Positions 12,083-23,660 of a stretch of 64,000 bases of DNA are shown here, piece by piece. The stretch lies in contig RSEE01000071.1 of NCBI GenBank assembly GCA_003971905.1, forward strand, positions 248,001 to 312,000. The letters are read 5' to 3'. A program made the position numbers and the translations under genes. The notes below the pieces were generated by a model that was not told the DNA's origin, did not search any database, and saw nothing but the letters and a program-made list of their open reading frames with translations. Each line of letters starts with the position of its first letter. The first letter of the stretch is position 1. The DNA is from Moniliella sp. 'wahieum'. Lineage: Eukaryota; Basidiomycota; Moniliellomycetes; Moniliellales; Moniliellaceae.

Positions 12083-12939
12083 CCACTCTCTGCTTTTGGA
12101 TTGCCATAGCGCCTTCGCAAGGTGCGTTGGGATCATATTGGCACATGGCGTGCCACCTCATGGCACATGCAATGGATGGATAGTTCACAGTGATGTTCAC
12201 CCGGGTTCACGCACCTGTTTCACAGCAAATGGGGTAGGAAACGGGAGGTTTTGATGAAAAGAGAAGAACTGCGTTACGTGTTACTACAGCCGCTGTCGTG
12301 TGGACAACAGTGTGTTGTCCTATATAGAGGCAGGCATTACTCAAGCGGAAACGTGCCATCACCAGAATTATTTATTGTGTTGCCCTTTTAGCTCCAAGAG
12401 CTCCAGGTAGGGTCGCTCACTGAGACTGAGCGTACAGCTTGCACTCAGGCGGAGGCGCTGAAGGGCTCAGGCTGAGCTCTGAGCCGCTGAGGGACGACCA
12501 TTGGTAGATGATGATGAGATCATCGATCATTGATCAACACGGACTGCCGATGATCGTGAATACGCATTGGACGAGGGGGGTAAGGTAGGGCTATATTCTG
12601 TAACAACGGTATATCCTAACCCCTCTTCAAGAAGCGTGATTGCCAGCCCAAGCTAGCTTGAAGTAGTCTGTATTATCGGGCCTCAAGCTCTCAGGCTCTC
12701 AGGGTTCAAGCTACGTTCAAGCTTCAAAACTTCGGGTTGTGAGAGTGTGGCGCATGCGTATATGGCGCTGTTTGGCACACTAACAACAAACAAACATTCT
12801 GGCTGACCTCAGGCTTCACACACAAGGGACCGATTGCCCCTAGTATCTAAACCGCCAGTATTTGTGGCCAAAATAACATACTTGACCTTGCTCAAGCTGT
12901 TGGAGCAGTTAAGTACATTCAGTATTTCGCCCTGTTGAG

Positions 12940-13160
12940 CCACCGGGTGGCTCGTGCTTTGGCCAATGTCCCTTCAGTTCCTCCTCATGCCTGGGAGTCC
13001 TGTTTTTTCTCTCTGTTTTCCTTGTTCAGCAGTATAGCCCCTGGTGGCGACTCGCTGCTTGATGTTCTCAGTCGGCGTTGCTGGTTGGCTTAGACCACCA
13101 CACCACATCAGTGCGATTGCATCACCCTCGAGGACCATGTGGACTCCAGGTCTTATCAAG
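12940..13160. repeat. Dispersed repeat family B, copy 1
   Basis: About 220 bp matching 56508-56730 in the same orientation. Shared blocks in order are GGTGGCTCGTGCTTTGGCCA, GACTCGCTGCTTGATGTTC, TTGCTGGTTG, a CACCACACC-like stretch, GCGATTGCA, CCTCGAGGACCAT and GGACTCCAGGTCT. The copies carry small indels relative to each other, as expected for old transposon fragments. No protein frame is conserved. Confidence 0.7.
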
Positions 13161-13304
13161 CCCTAAATTGGAGGTAACGCGTAACGCGTAACGGGTATAC
13201 TTCTTGGCCGAGCCGCTTCATCGGCGCGGCATGTAACGCTAAAACACTGATGGCCCTGATGTAAATAAGTCAACAGAGTGACCAGACCGATTTGAGATGA
13301 GCGC

Positions 13305-13354
13305 AGGGCCAAGAAGGGCCAAGCAGGGCCAAGCAGGGCCAAGAAGGGCCAAGC
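13305..13354. repeat. 10-bp tandem repeat, AGGGCCAAGM x 5
   Basis: Five consecutive units of AGGGCCAAG followed by A or C, with no gaps. Just downstream GCTAGTCAAGCGCTCGTGACGCGTGAG shows the TGACGCGTGA word seen elsewhere in intergenic DNA. Confidence 0.85.
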
Positions 13355-14294
13355 TAGTCAAGCGCTCGTGACGCGTGAGTACCGTTGAGGGGTGGGGTTT
13401 GTTGAGCTCCGTAGTGAGCGCGACATGCTCATCGTTGAAGCTCATCAACGCTGCGGTGTAGGTGTGACATGTGAGGCTGAGGATGCGCCGTGTTCGGGCT
13501 GTGTTGCTGAGCATGCTTTGAGAATAATATAGTGTTGCAAGTCGGACAACTGCAAAAAACTAAAGTAGAACTTGGAGTTGCGGCTCTCTGATCTATTCCG
13601 TTGCGCTGTCGCGTGTCGCGAAGGAAGCACAGCAGGAGGTCGATCCAAGGCCCTGCGGTATCTTCTCATCGATCTCTTGCGACGGCCACACCGCTCTTCT
13701 CATCGTTCACAGCATGTCCGCTATATACGAGTATACGCACACATTATGCATTAGGATACATAGGGTATCAGCTTGTCGGCCGACGGAGAGAAGTTTGAGA
13801 TTGCAGGCGAGTATCAGTACATCAGTAACCGTCTTACATGTGTTTATTTACCACTGTAAGTGGCTGGTTCCGTCGCTGCCCCACTGGCAACACTGCAACA
13901 TGGTCGGGTCCGGCGCTACGAGAGCGAGGTGCAGTTCCGGTACTACAAACAGATATACCCAAGACAAGATGTGTTTGCTCCCCGCAAGATTGTCATTTCC
14001 CTGTTGTTCGTTGGATTCTCACAACTCCTCTCGATCTCAGCATTTAAATTTTTCCTCCACTGTTGACTACTTTGACTATACGTTGACTGCGTTGACTACG
14101 TTGAGACTTTATATAGCACCGAAGACCCAAATGTTTAGCAATGACTGAGCAGGGGATGAAGTGTTGGACGAAATTGATGAAGAGGCCCTAACGCGAACCC
14201 ATACGATGCATGGGTCATGATGTATGACAATATGAGATCTGAGAGCCGTGTGATGCGCAGATGGAGAGGCTGGACGCCCGTCGCGTCAGGCTGC

Positions 14295-14365
14295 GGTCTG
14301 AAGGCCTGAGGCTTGAAGCTTGAGAGCTTGAAGCTTGAAGCTTGAGGCTTGAGGCTAATAGTTCC
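14295..14365. repeat. Degenerate CTTGAAG/CTTGAGG tandem repeat
   Basis: Seven-base words CTTGAAG, CTTGAGA and CTTGAGG follow one another about eight times, producing the self-complementary TTGAAGCTTGAA. Similar words occur near 12700, 23215, 51965 and 57597. Confidence 0.7.
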
Positions 14366-15215
14366 AGCGTGCCATATGAAGCTCTCAAGTGGCTAGAGCA
14401 CGCGTTAAGCCAGCTAAGCCCGGTATGCCGAGTGGCCTAGGAGGCCTGAGGCCCTGAGGCCTGAACGGGAATGGCCGCCGCGACTAACGCATCATCATCG
14501 TACTAGTAACTGTATCTAGATCACACTGGCAAGATATGTCTGAAGTGTGTGGTTTCCGATTTCCACCCGGGTGTCTAGTGGTTTCACATTCGTATACGAC
14601 CCCCATCGCTTTCTGTCTCTCTCGATGCGATATGCCGATAACTGACAGGGCCCACGGGACTGCACAACAGGGGCTATCGATATCCAGCAGGGACGGTTAG
14701 TAACGTTGAACGGTGACCGGTGAACGTTGAACTCAAAATACACAAACAACTCTGCAGAAGAGCCACACGTTTGTTGTTGGGACCCGGGAGAAACAGCACC
14801 AACGTAAAAGGTGGGACTAACTGAGGTTTCAAAGTCAACTGCCCTTCGGCCGGAGAGGTACAACGCCCACTGCACACATGTCACAGCCATATATAGAAGC
14901 ACAGCCTCGTTGCGTTATATAATCTTCTTCATCAGCGGTTGATGAGGGTTAATACGTTGATACGTTGATATCAGTTGGCGTTTCCTTACCGCCATCAACG
15001 CCCAGCGCCATGGTCATTACTACACCCATCCACTCATGACATTCTCATGGTGCACTCTCGCTTTGTATATAATCCTCCTACTTCAGTCCAACCAACGACG
15101 TGTTACTCGCAACTGTGATTAGGGTGCATCGTAAGGAGTCCCTGTGGTCCACATCTGCTTTTGCCGCCCCTTCTTGCTGGTCATTTTGCCCCAAAAACGG
15201 GGCATTTGCGACACA

Positions 15216-17326
15216 ATGTCTGTTCACAGCAAGAAGAAAAGTCAACCGCGCATCCATCCTGCCTCCTTCATCCCCATCGCACTGCACAACCGAGACCTAG
15301 TCAAGTTTATCGCGCGTCCTCTGAGCGATGAGATCATTGGTGAGTATCCGTCCTCCCCTACGATAGAGAGGGTATGCACAGATGTTTTCCTAACTATTTC
15401 TTCTCCACCTGAACAGAGTATGTGGTTCTCCGCACCTCCTTGATCATTTCTCAAGACAGCCAATTGGTGGACCAGCTCGACTCGGTCAAGGTGAAAGAAC
15501 TGTTTGACGAAAAGGTCTCCAATCTGGATCAGCAGCGTCTTTCTCACTCCCAGGCGCCCGATGAGCAGAACAAGGATACCTCTCTTCCCCTATGCTCCGC
15601 TTCGCCCACTGAACCCGCCTCCTCCTCCACTAACACTCTCGTCGAGGATGTCATTGACCTACCTGACCTCGGCTCTTGGCTGCGCCAATTGACCAACCTC
15701 GGCAGCAGTGGCAACTGTAATGGTTGCACTGGTGTACATTGAACGTGCGCAACGCGCCTTGCCCCAAGGCGCCTCTCGTCTTCCAGTACCTATCACCGTG
15801 TCTTGCTAGCTGCCTTGGTGGTGGCCGCCAAGATGACCCATGACCGGGCGCTGAAGAATAGCGTGTGGGCGCAGTACTCTGACATCTTCGTTGCTCACGA
15901 TGTAAGTTTGATGGAGATCCAGTTCTTGCAGTTGCTCGAGTACCGGTTGACTGTGAATGAGGACCAATTGCTCCAAACGTGCCGCCCCATCATGGTGAGT
16001 AACCCAATGAGGGCACCCATCAGTCATCTGCTTCGTCAGTCCCTCGCCCTCGCCCCACGTTCTACTTTCCCGGCCAAAGGCTTCTCTGGGCGCACTGTAT
16101 CCGAGGCGTGCCTTCGCGACAAGGCAACCAGAGATGAGGTGGCGGCCAGGCGGCGCGGCGTGCTCTACCACCCGTTCACTTCTGCTCCGCCCAAGCAAAT
16201 GGTCGGAAAGGAAAATGGAGATGGGTCTCCGATCCTGGACCTTTCGACCCAAACAACCCCAACAGCAAGACATACGACGTCTACTTCACAACCGGGTTGT
16301 CCAGAAGGCCTAGGACACTGCCCTTCCTCCTCCTCCTGTCTCACTCTTTCCCCTCCCAAACTACCTTCAGCTGCACCTGCAACGTCCCCGGAACGGTCAT
16401 CGCTGTCGGACCCTCCTCGTCTGAACACCCCAAAGCACATTGACGCCTGCACTCCGGAGCAGTCATGGGAAGGAGACGAAAGCAGGGGGACGAATTGTTC
16501 TCTCCCCCCCGATGGGAAGAAAGATGAGGCTCCCCCTCCAACCTTGTGCTCTGTCGAATCCGACGACCAATCCGTTTCCCTCCCTTGCACACCCTGCTTG
16601 CCTATGGTCGGGCACCGGATCCAACTGGGCCCCAACCGCTCGCCTATCTCCCCCCCCATGCAGAGAGACGGTGTGACGCATAAAGTCGTGTTCTTTTCCT
16701 TGCCTGACAGTAAACCGCCCCCTGCCCTCCCCTCTCCACCGCAGACCAACACTCCAACGCCACCAAAACCACAACCAAAATCAACACGGGGTTAGACCGA
16801 ACCAAACCAAGATCCCCTTGCCACCCACCTCCTCGCCTTAAAACGTCCCACAGCATACCCCAATTCACTTTTTCCACCTTATCCTCCCCTCCAGGTCTCG
16901 GCTCCCTCGAACCCTCTTGCTCCTCCTACCCATCCTCCCGGCCCTACTCTCCCTCTCTCCAGCCCCCTCACAGGACCTTCCCCTTCCGATTCCTCTTCCG
17001 CTTCCCCTCCAACTTGCACACCAACGTGCACTACTCCATCTCGCATCCGTACTACCTCCACTGCAACTCGGGCTGCGGCCCCAACCGCCGTCAGTGCCAG
17101 TCAGACAGAGCGCACCTCTCATCCCCTCTCGCGCTCTCAGTCCAGCTGGGTCCTACGACCGGGCCAAAACCCAAACTCAAACCCAAAAGCTTTTCCGACC
17201 GCACCCGAACCCCGGTTCGCTACGCCAGCCACGGCTAGCGGACCGTGCCAACCAATGGAAGCATGCCCCTGGGATCGCACACCACGAGCCGCAGGACGGC
17301 CCTCCTGCCCGCGGGCTGCGGGCTAA
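15216..17326 (+). CDS. Pcl-type (Pho85-family) cyclin with long Ser/Thr/Pro tail
   Basis: The ATG at 15216 opens MSVHSKKKSQPRIHPASFIP. An intron at 15340-15416 (GTGAGT...ACAG) joins into DEIIEYVVLRTS. The cyclin box follows: LPDLGSWLRQLTNLG, then (after frame changes near 15715 and 15785) TVMVALVYIERAQRALPQGA, YHRVLLAALVVAAKMTHDRALKNSVWAQYSDIF, and LMEIQFLQLLEYRLTVNEDQLL. This matches cyclins that activate Pho85-like kinases, such as the Pcl1/2/9 group. A possible further intron starts at GTGAGT near 15993. The tail is low-complexity S/T/P. The frame meets a TAG at 16793-16795, but the same frame then stays open for 176 more S/T/P-rich codons to a TAA at 17324, so I extend the gene to there with low certainty. 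It probably links cell-cycle or polarity signals to a CDK. Confidence 0.7.
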
Positions 17327-18799
17327 AGCGTCCGCCTTGGGTCTTCGTACGGCCGCACGCCTGCGCTCCTTGGTGCACCATTAGTTGCATTCGGATCTTC
17401 CGGACAGACACGCAGAGGATCCAGTATCTGCAGTATCAACTGACGAGCAGGAAGATACCAAGTACGGAGTAAGAAACGACTGTAGTGCGTAGTGGTGGCA
17501 TGGAATGTTGACACTACACACACCGGTTGATGGGATCGAGATTCTTCCTCGGTCCTTGTCCTTGTTGGTGTGGTATTCCTCTGTGGCCCTTTTTGCTGTG
17601 GTATTTCTCTCTGCCTCTGACATTTGCGGTGCACATCAGAGTTGAATGTTGGTGCACTCCCCCCCCCCTCTCCCCCGCTCTCGCGGTTCCGTTGCCCTCT
17701 CTGCTGTTTGGTTCTTTTACATACGTTACATGTCACATGTCATGCATCATGGGCGATATTATGGACACACGCCTTTTCCTCGTATTGCACATCCCCCCCC
17801 CCCCGCCCTCATCTTCGGAATGCAGAAGCGCATATTCGGTGACTGGATTGCATGCGGTCTCCAGGGCCAGGAGACTGCATGGGTTGGATGGTTGGATGGT
17901 TGGATGGTGCCGTCTTCGTAATTAGTCATGACAGGTATGACGAAATTCTGCGATATATATAGCCCCTAGCACCTATGCCGGAGGGATGGATAATGCCTCA
18001 AAGGACCCCCCAATGTCAGATCCCAGATCTCTGGTCTCATAGGATCTGACTATGAGATACACCTCCACTCCCCCTCTCTAAAGGTGTTGTGACGACGAGA
18101 TTCATGTGGTGATGCATGATGCGATGATCGATGACCCTTCGCTAATAGGGTTACCGCGGTTCTATATATAGGGCACACGGATATAGGATACTGCCCCCCA
18201 GCACGGTTCGAGCCACTTGAATCGGCCACTTGAGAGTGTAGCAGCGTAGCTTCGCTGGACATTGGCTCAACACACTTACTTGCCCATCCTGATCCAACGG
18301 AAAGAGAGTGGCGCACAGAGGATCCAATCTACAGATTTCCCTTCCTGTCACATGCCACAGGTGAGTGTTCAAGCTATAGAAAATGGACTCGGGTGCGTAT
18401 AATTTCGAACAGGACAAAGAGAGGGAGTCAAGTTTCGTTATATTTTCTCAACGGGAAGCAGCACTAGGAATAGGAAGGAAGTACATGCGACGACGAGCGC
18501 TGTCAGCGGCGCGGAGGGGGGGGGTGGGGGGGCAGGAAAAGGACAGGGGAAGAAAAGGGAGTCAGGGGGCGGGGGAGGGGAACGTCCATTGGAAGAACAG
18601 GGAAATGAAAAAGACGCAAGAGCGGGGAGAGTAGTAGTGGCCAAACAAGCAAACCCACAAGGGTAGGGAACCGACGCAAGGCCAAGGAAGAATGGCAAGC
18701 AAGTTGGTTTGCTAGCATATGGCCGGGTGATTGCAGGGGGGAGGGGGGGACCAAAACGGTCCCAGGTCCCAGGCCCCAGCTCGCTCACTCAGTACTCAC
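17327..18799. other. Intergenic region, no gene recognised
   Basis: Contains a TACATGTCACATGTCAT word near 17725-17745 that resembles the TGTCACATGTCAC words at 54404 and 54952. It also has homopolymer C runs (17660, 17790), a short GGTTGGAT tandem at 17880-17910, TATATATAG sites (17954, 18170), and a purine-rich block at 18400-18640. The 3' region of the downstream minus-strand gene should lie in the last 200 bases. Confidence 0.45.
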
Positions 18800-19435
18800 T
18801 CACGCCCAAGAGGGTTTGGGCACAATCTTGAACTTGCCACTGGCATTGCCCGAGTCACCAAACACGATGGCAATGTAATCGCTCCGGGTCTCAATGCCGT
18901 CAGGAAGCTTGACGATCGTGTGGCCACGACCAATGGGTACATTGGCATCGGTAGTGACCAAGTCCCACTCCTCGTGCAGCGATCCCGTGCCATCATCGTA
19001 CCCGAGCTTGATGGCCACGGGGCTGTCGAGGTTTGCACCCTCGGGGGCCGAAGAGACGTCCCTGCCCAGTGCACGTACCAGCATCGATTGGTTAGCATTG
19101 TGCGCGGAGATGAGATGGCGGTGCCGGAGTAAGGGGATGCGCAGTCGGGAGAGGTGGAGAAAGGGGGGGGAGAGGCGCAACAAAGAAAGGACATACCATT
19201 TGATCACAGTCGGCACACCAGCCACGAACGTCTCGCCCGTCGTGGGCTGGGTGATGGTGGGGTTCCAGACGATGCGTTCTTGCAGATCGGCGCGGGCGTC
19301 GAGCTGTTCAGCCCAGGCGCCACCCGAGAGCGCACCCAGCTCGCGCGCAACGTTGTCCTGCGCAGGCAGGGCCAGGGCCAAGACGGACGAGGCGGACGCG
19401 ACAGCGGCAAGCGGGAGCAAGGAGGCGAACTTCAT
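18800..19435 (-). CDS. Kre9/Knh1-like secreted cell-wall protein
   Basis: The ATG at 19435 opens a signal peptide (MKFASLLPLAAVASASSVLALALPAQ). The domain follows as IVWNPTITQPTTGETFVAGVPTVIKWD, the conserved start of the Kre9/Knh1 N-terminal domain (P-x-I-x-x-P-x-x-G, then V-x-W). It continues with PVAIKLGYDDGTGSLHEEWDL, GRGHTIVKLPDGI and SDYIAIVFGDSGNASGKFKI. One intron, 19062-19196 (GTATGT...GGCAG on the minus strand), splits the Trp codon. The product is about 166 residues and has no frame errors. There is no obvious Ser/Thr tail or GPI signal, so it is a short secreted single-domain form. Family members act in beta-1,6-glucan assembly or as cell-surface proteins; the specific role is not shown here. 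Confidence 0.75.
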   Translation of the reverse strand: MKFASLLPLAAVASASSVLALALPAQDNVARELGALSGGAWAEQLDARADLQERIVWNPTITQPTTGETFVAGVPTVIKWYVLSLLRLSPPFLHLSRLRIPLLRHRHLISAHNANQSMLVRALGRDVSSAPEGANLDSPVAIKLGYDDGTGSLHEEWDLVTTDANVPIGRGHTIVKLPDGIETRSDYIAIVFGDSGNASGKFKIVPKPSWA

Positions 19436-21611
19436 GGTGCAGGCAGGCGGAGGAGGGGATGATCGATGGGGGTGGGATCTGGAGGACCGATGGGCTGCGC
19501 AGAGGGGCAGGTTTATACAGGGGGTTGTACCCTGGCGTCTGTTGCTTGCAGCTGGGCGTGCCAGCCAACATGCAACAGCCATGCACCGTAGCAGGCAGAT
19601 GGCGGGCGGCGCAGTGCGGGGCCACGGGCGCGTTGCGCGGGGAGAGTGGCGCCGTGCAGCATGCGGCGGGCGGGGGGGGCGTGGTGGGACAGACAGAGCG
19701 GGTGCGAGCAGCCCGCCCAAAGAGGCAACTGGGCGCGTCGGCGGTGGCGCCGGCACGGGGGCAGTGGCAGCCAGCGCAGCGCCAGCCAGCGCGTGCTGCG
19801 GTCCAGCTGAGTCGGCGCACGGCACACTGCCCGCACGCCGTCGCGGCGCTCTCCCGATCGGGAGGGTGGGCGCGGGGTGGGGCGGGCAGCAGCGCGCAGC
19901 ACCCCAACAGAGCTCAGGTGGGGTGCAGCCAAGCAACAGCCAGCACTGGCTGCCCCACCTGCCCCTCCTCTGATCATTACATCCCATGCCACGATCCCAT
20001 CTGCATCATCTGAGATCTGATCATTACATCCCCGTCTATCGTCTGTCCCATTGACCATCCCATGGCCCAGCCTGCGACAGACGGCGGGGGCCAGGGCTTG
20101 GCACGGGGGCGGGCATGCGTCCGCACTCTTGCCAGCATGCCGCCGTGCCAATCAGCCACGGCCAGCCTGGATCATGATCGAGTAGATCGGCGAGTGCCTT
20201 CTCCGTCACATGGGCCAGGGTGCAGCCCAATGGGCGACGCAATCCAGCCAACCACAGGTGGTCAGTGCTACTGTTGATCTGGTAGGCATGCCGGAGGCAT
20301 ACCGGGTGTAACCGACTGATGCGAGTAACAATCCGTTTCCGGGCGCCGTGCACGGGCAGCACACAGGATAGGAGGTAGGGGCAGAGACCACCGAGAGTAT
20401 ATACAGAGGATGGCAGTAAGTGATTACTCTGGTGACTCTAGTGACTAGTGATTAATGACTGTCGAATGCGTGGGACGCTGCATGTGACGCGTGACGTGGG
20501 ACGAGCGGGTGTCTTCGTCGTCGGACGTCCGTCCTCGTTTCTCTCTTCTCCCCTGCCGAGGGAACCATGCACATCCTGTGCACGCAGCTTGAACGTTGAA
20601 CAGAACAGTGACTACTGGCCATCCTCAGTACAGTCCTCAGTCTGAGTAGGGAGTAGGTCGCACTGATGAGAGCATTTTGACCAGTGTACTCAGTAGCTTT
20701 TGAATTGCCACATGGGGGTAACATGTAGGAGCGTGAGTATAATATAAGACCGGGGTATAACCTTCGAAAACGTTTTGAACGCGCCTCTCCCACATGCACG
20801 ACAAGCTCACACCCATTTCCGTTTTTCCGTTTGTGTCTTGTTCTTGTTCCTTTTCCCCTTTTCTCTGTCCACCCACCCTGCGCCTCCTCGCAATCCGTTC
20901 GTCCACGCGCCCAAGCGGTGATCTTCGGACTTGTAGCTAACAAGGATATTGGCGGTATGCATTTTGGCAGTATGCATCTGGCAGTGCGTCTGTTCTCACA
21001 GATCTTATTACATCTCATCGATCACCTCCCACCGTTCATTAATCATTGTCAGCCATGTGCAACGTGCAAACGTAGTGCACTGCTCTGCCCAACACACCTT
21101 CAGAGCACCTCACATTGCGACAGTGACATGCGGCATACGACACGATGACACGCGGCTCTCCTGTGTGCATGAGAACTTCACAGCTGAGCCACCCGGCCCA
21201 ATGCAGCAGTGGCACGGCAGGATATGGAAACAGCTAAAACAAGAACGTAGTAACCCACTTGGCCTGGTCGACGTCCGGGGTGGTCCAGGCTCTGGGGTCC
21301 AAGGTCTCAGGCTCAGCACTTGCCGGGTTACCAGTTACCAGTTGCCAGTTAGCAGTTACCGATTCCACTGGGCTACCGGTTACCATCCTGTATACCTGTG
21401 ACATATGGCAAGACACTGGAGAGGCTCGGTGACGTCATTTCCCCTTGCCCCCCACCCGAACAACGAATACTTTCAACGTTCAACTTTGCTTCTGTCGCCA
21501 CTCGCAATCAAATTTCAACTACGCCGCCCTTGTCCCTTCTGAAATGTTGAATTACCTCAGCGCCAGCGCCGCCTTCCGGCCCAGCCGAGGCCGAGGCACG
21601 TCTGTTTGGAC
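19436..21611. other. Intergenic region with GC island
   Basis: A GC island at 19550-19930, directly upstream of the minus-strand Kre9-like gene, contains GGCGCCGTGC at 19648-19657; another copy is at 20342-20351. Near 19970-20040 the word TGATCATTACATCCC is repeated. TTGAACGTTGAAC occurs at about 20590, and CAACGTTCAAC at about 21475. TTACCAGTTACCAGTTGCCAGTTAGCAGTTACC at 21328-21360 is a short degenerate tandem. Frames there look non-coding. Confidence 0.45.
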
Positions 21612-22962
21612 ATGTCCACCCCTCCCACTCCATCCGCCATGAAGGAGGCCACACGCAAGATCGTCACCGAAGGTACGTGTGCGGATCCTCCTCTCCTTCC
21701 TGTCCTTCCTCCTGACCATCTTCATTCCCTTCCAGTCGCCGTCTTTGCCGTGTCCCAGGTCGCGTTCTACTACGCCTTCCGCTACATTCTCTCCTCCCTT
21801 GACCCCGGCCGCTCCCAGCGCGCCGAAAGCAAAAAGGCTGCCAACGCCAAGCTCCAGCGCCTCGGCCTTGCTTCGGGCGCCTCGGAGCTGCTCAACCTCA
21901 CCGAGCACGAAGAGCAAATCTCGTCGGAGCTTATTCTCCCGGACGATATCCGCGAGACGTTTGCCGACATTGGTGGTCTCGAACCCATCATCTCCTCGCT
22001 GCGCGAGAGCGTCATTGCACCGCTCTGCCTGCCTCAACTGTTCAACCCGGGTGGGGCTTCCGGTGAGGCGGCTGCCGGACCTGGCCTGCTCGGTGCGCCT
22101 AAGGGTGTTCTGCTCTATGGCCCACCGGGTACGGGCAAGACGATGCTGGCCAAAGCGCTTGCGAAAGAATCCGGAGCGACATTTATCAACATGCGTGTCT
22201 CGACGCTGACGAACAAGTGGTTTGGCGAGTCGAACAAGCTCGTAGCGGCCTTGTTTAGCCTTGCGCACAAGCTCCAGCCCAGCATCATCTTCATTGACGA
22301 GATCGACTCGTTCTGCGCGAACGCGGCTCGGGCGACCACGAGGTCACGTCGATGATGAAGGCCGAGTTCATGTCGCTCTGGGATGGGCTGATGTCGGGAT
22401 CGGACAGGATCATGGTACTGGGCGCGACCAATCGACCCAACGATATTGACAGTGCCATTTTACGACGAATGCCCAACGCTACGCGGTGACGCTGCCGGAT
22501 GCGACGCAGCGACGCAAGATCCTCAACCTGCTTCTTTCGCCTGAGAACCACGTGTCGCTGGACAGGCACTTCAACATGGATGCACTGGTGGATCATACCG
22601 AGGGAATGAGCGGGTCGGATTTGAAAGAGTTGTGCCGGAACGCGGCGATGGTGCCCGTGCGTGAGTTTATGCAATCGGCTGCTGGCAAGGAACACCTCGA
22701 GGCGACCGTGAAGGCCAACCGAGACCGACGCACAGCTCCCTCCGCCACGTCCAATCCAGGCTCCTCGAGCCGCATCTTGACGCGTGCGCTGCGCAACTCG
22801 GACTTTTACGTCTCCGACTCGGCGGCCACACCGCTGCACATGCAGATGAGGGTACGCACTGCTGTCTCGGCGCCACCAACAGAAGGTTGGACTGAGCGGG
22901 CTGGGCCAAGGCGGGATGGGCGGGTGATGTCGTGTGTTGGAGCGTTCCTCAGGGCATACTAG
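21612..22962 (+). CDS. MSP1: Msp1/ATAD1 mitochondrial outer-membrane AAA ATPase
   Basis: Extracts mislocalised tail-anchored proteins from the mitochondrial outer membrane. An intron at 21673-21735 joins TRKIVTE to [22 protein letters not shown], the N-terminal membrane anchor. The Msp1-specific linker [33 protein letters not shown] precedes Walker A (GPPGTGKT), the pore-loop region (NKWFGES) and Walker B (IIFIDEID). One base is lost near 22313 (expected [28 protein letters not shown]), and another near 22474 (expected [13 protein letters not shown]). The sensor and arginine-finger region ([18 protein letters not shown]) and the C-terminal [22 protein letters not shown] are present. The last about 45 residues after HMQMR look unlike the family; a GTACGC donor follows immediately, so the true 3' end may differ. 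Confidence 0.9.
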
Positions 22963-23660
22963 AGGGGTGGTGATGAGTGTGTATCGGCTGGCGAGCCTAG
23001 TAGCTAGTAGGATGCTATCTACGTGACCTGGGTGCCAGAGCGCGATCGGATGCAGGACAACATGTTGCCGTCAACAATGGATGATGTGGACTGTGGGTTT
23101 CACGCCCCAGTTGTGTTGCCGCAAGGGATGACATGATGGCACGATGGCGAAGCAAGTGGGGCAGCGAGGCGTGCGTAGAAGCAGATGCGGGGAGAAGGAG
23201 AAGGAGAGAGGCCTCAAGCTTCCAGCTTCAAGAGCCGGTGAGCCGGTGGATGATTAGTGCGGGATGGATATTGGATGGGTGACGTTCGAGTGGAACGATA
23301 GTCGACGGTGCTCATTGAGTGGGCCAGAGCGCCTGGCCACGTAGTCACCACCACGGTAGGAGTCGCCGGCAAGCGGCCCAACCTCTGCTTCGGAACGGGC
23401 GACTGGGGGTTCCGTGGGCCCTCTCCGGGGGTCCTGGGAAGACGGCGCAGGGCGGGGCAGCACATCCGGCAGCAGCCGGCGGGAATATGGAATGTCATCG
23501 ACTATCGACGGCACACGACAGAATAGCCTCCGTTGGGGCAGCACGGCGCCACTTGCTTGCTGGTGGGGCCAAGACTGCGGTTGGAATGACTAGTGACTGC
23601 TTCATAATCCCACCCATCCAGACCAACACCACTCAGTGCCCACCCTCCGCCGTCTCTACC
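22963..23660. other. Intergenic region, no gene recognised
   Basis: GC-moderate DNA with CCTCAAGCTTCCAGCTTCAAG near 23211. Open frames across 23214-23544 have no family features. The promoter of the dioxygenase gene is expected here. Confidence 0.4.

Larger units (their letters stand above)
12083..15215. other. Repeat-rich intergenic region, no gene recognised
   Basis: About 3.1 kb without a recognisable gene. It holds short AGCTC, TTGAAGCTTGAAG and TTGAACGTTGAAC palindromic words, a repeat-family B copy, a 10-bp tandem array and several TATATA/TATATAG sites (12323, 14112, 14891, 15069). Frames at 13714-14148 and 14516-14902 have no family features. The last about 150 bases should contain the promoter of the cyclin gene. 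Confidence 0.5.

Noticed and set aside
13305-13354. CRISPR-like array
   Set aside because: A simple contiguous 10-bp tandem repeat without unique spacers, in a fungal genome.
13714-14148. Plus-strand 144-residue open frame as a gene
   Set aside because: Lies among repeats, has no family features, and shares overlapping frames of similar length.
18894-19973. A 359-residue plus-strand open frame
   Set aside because: Antisense to the Kre9-like gene and its GC-island promoter; no domain seen.
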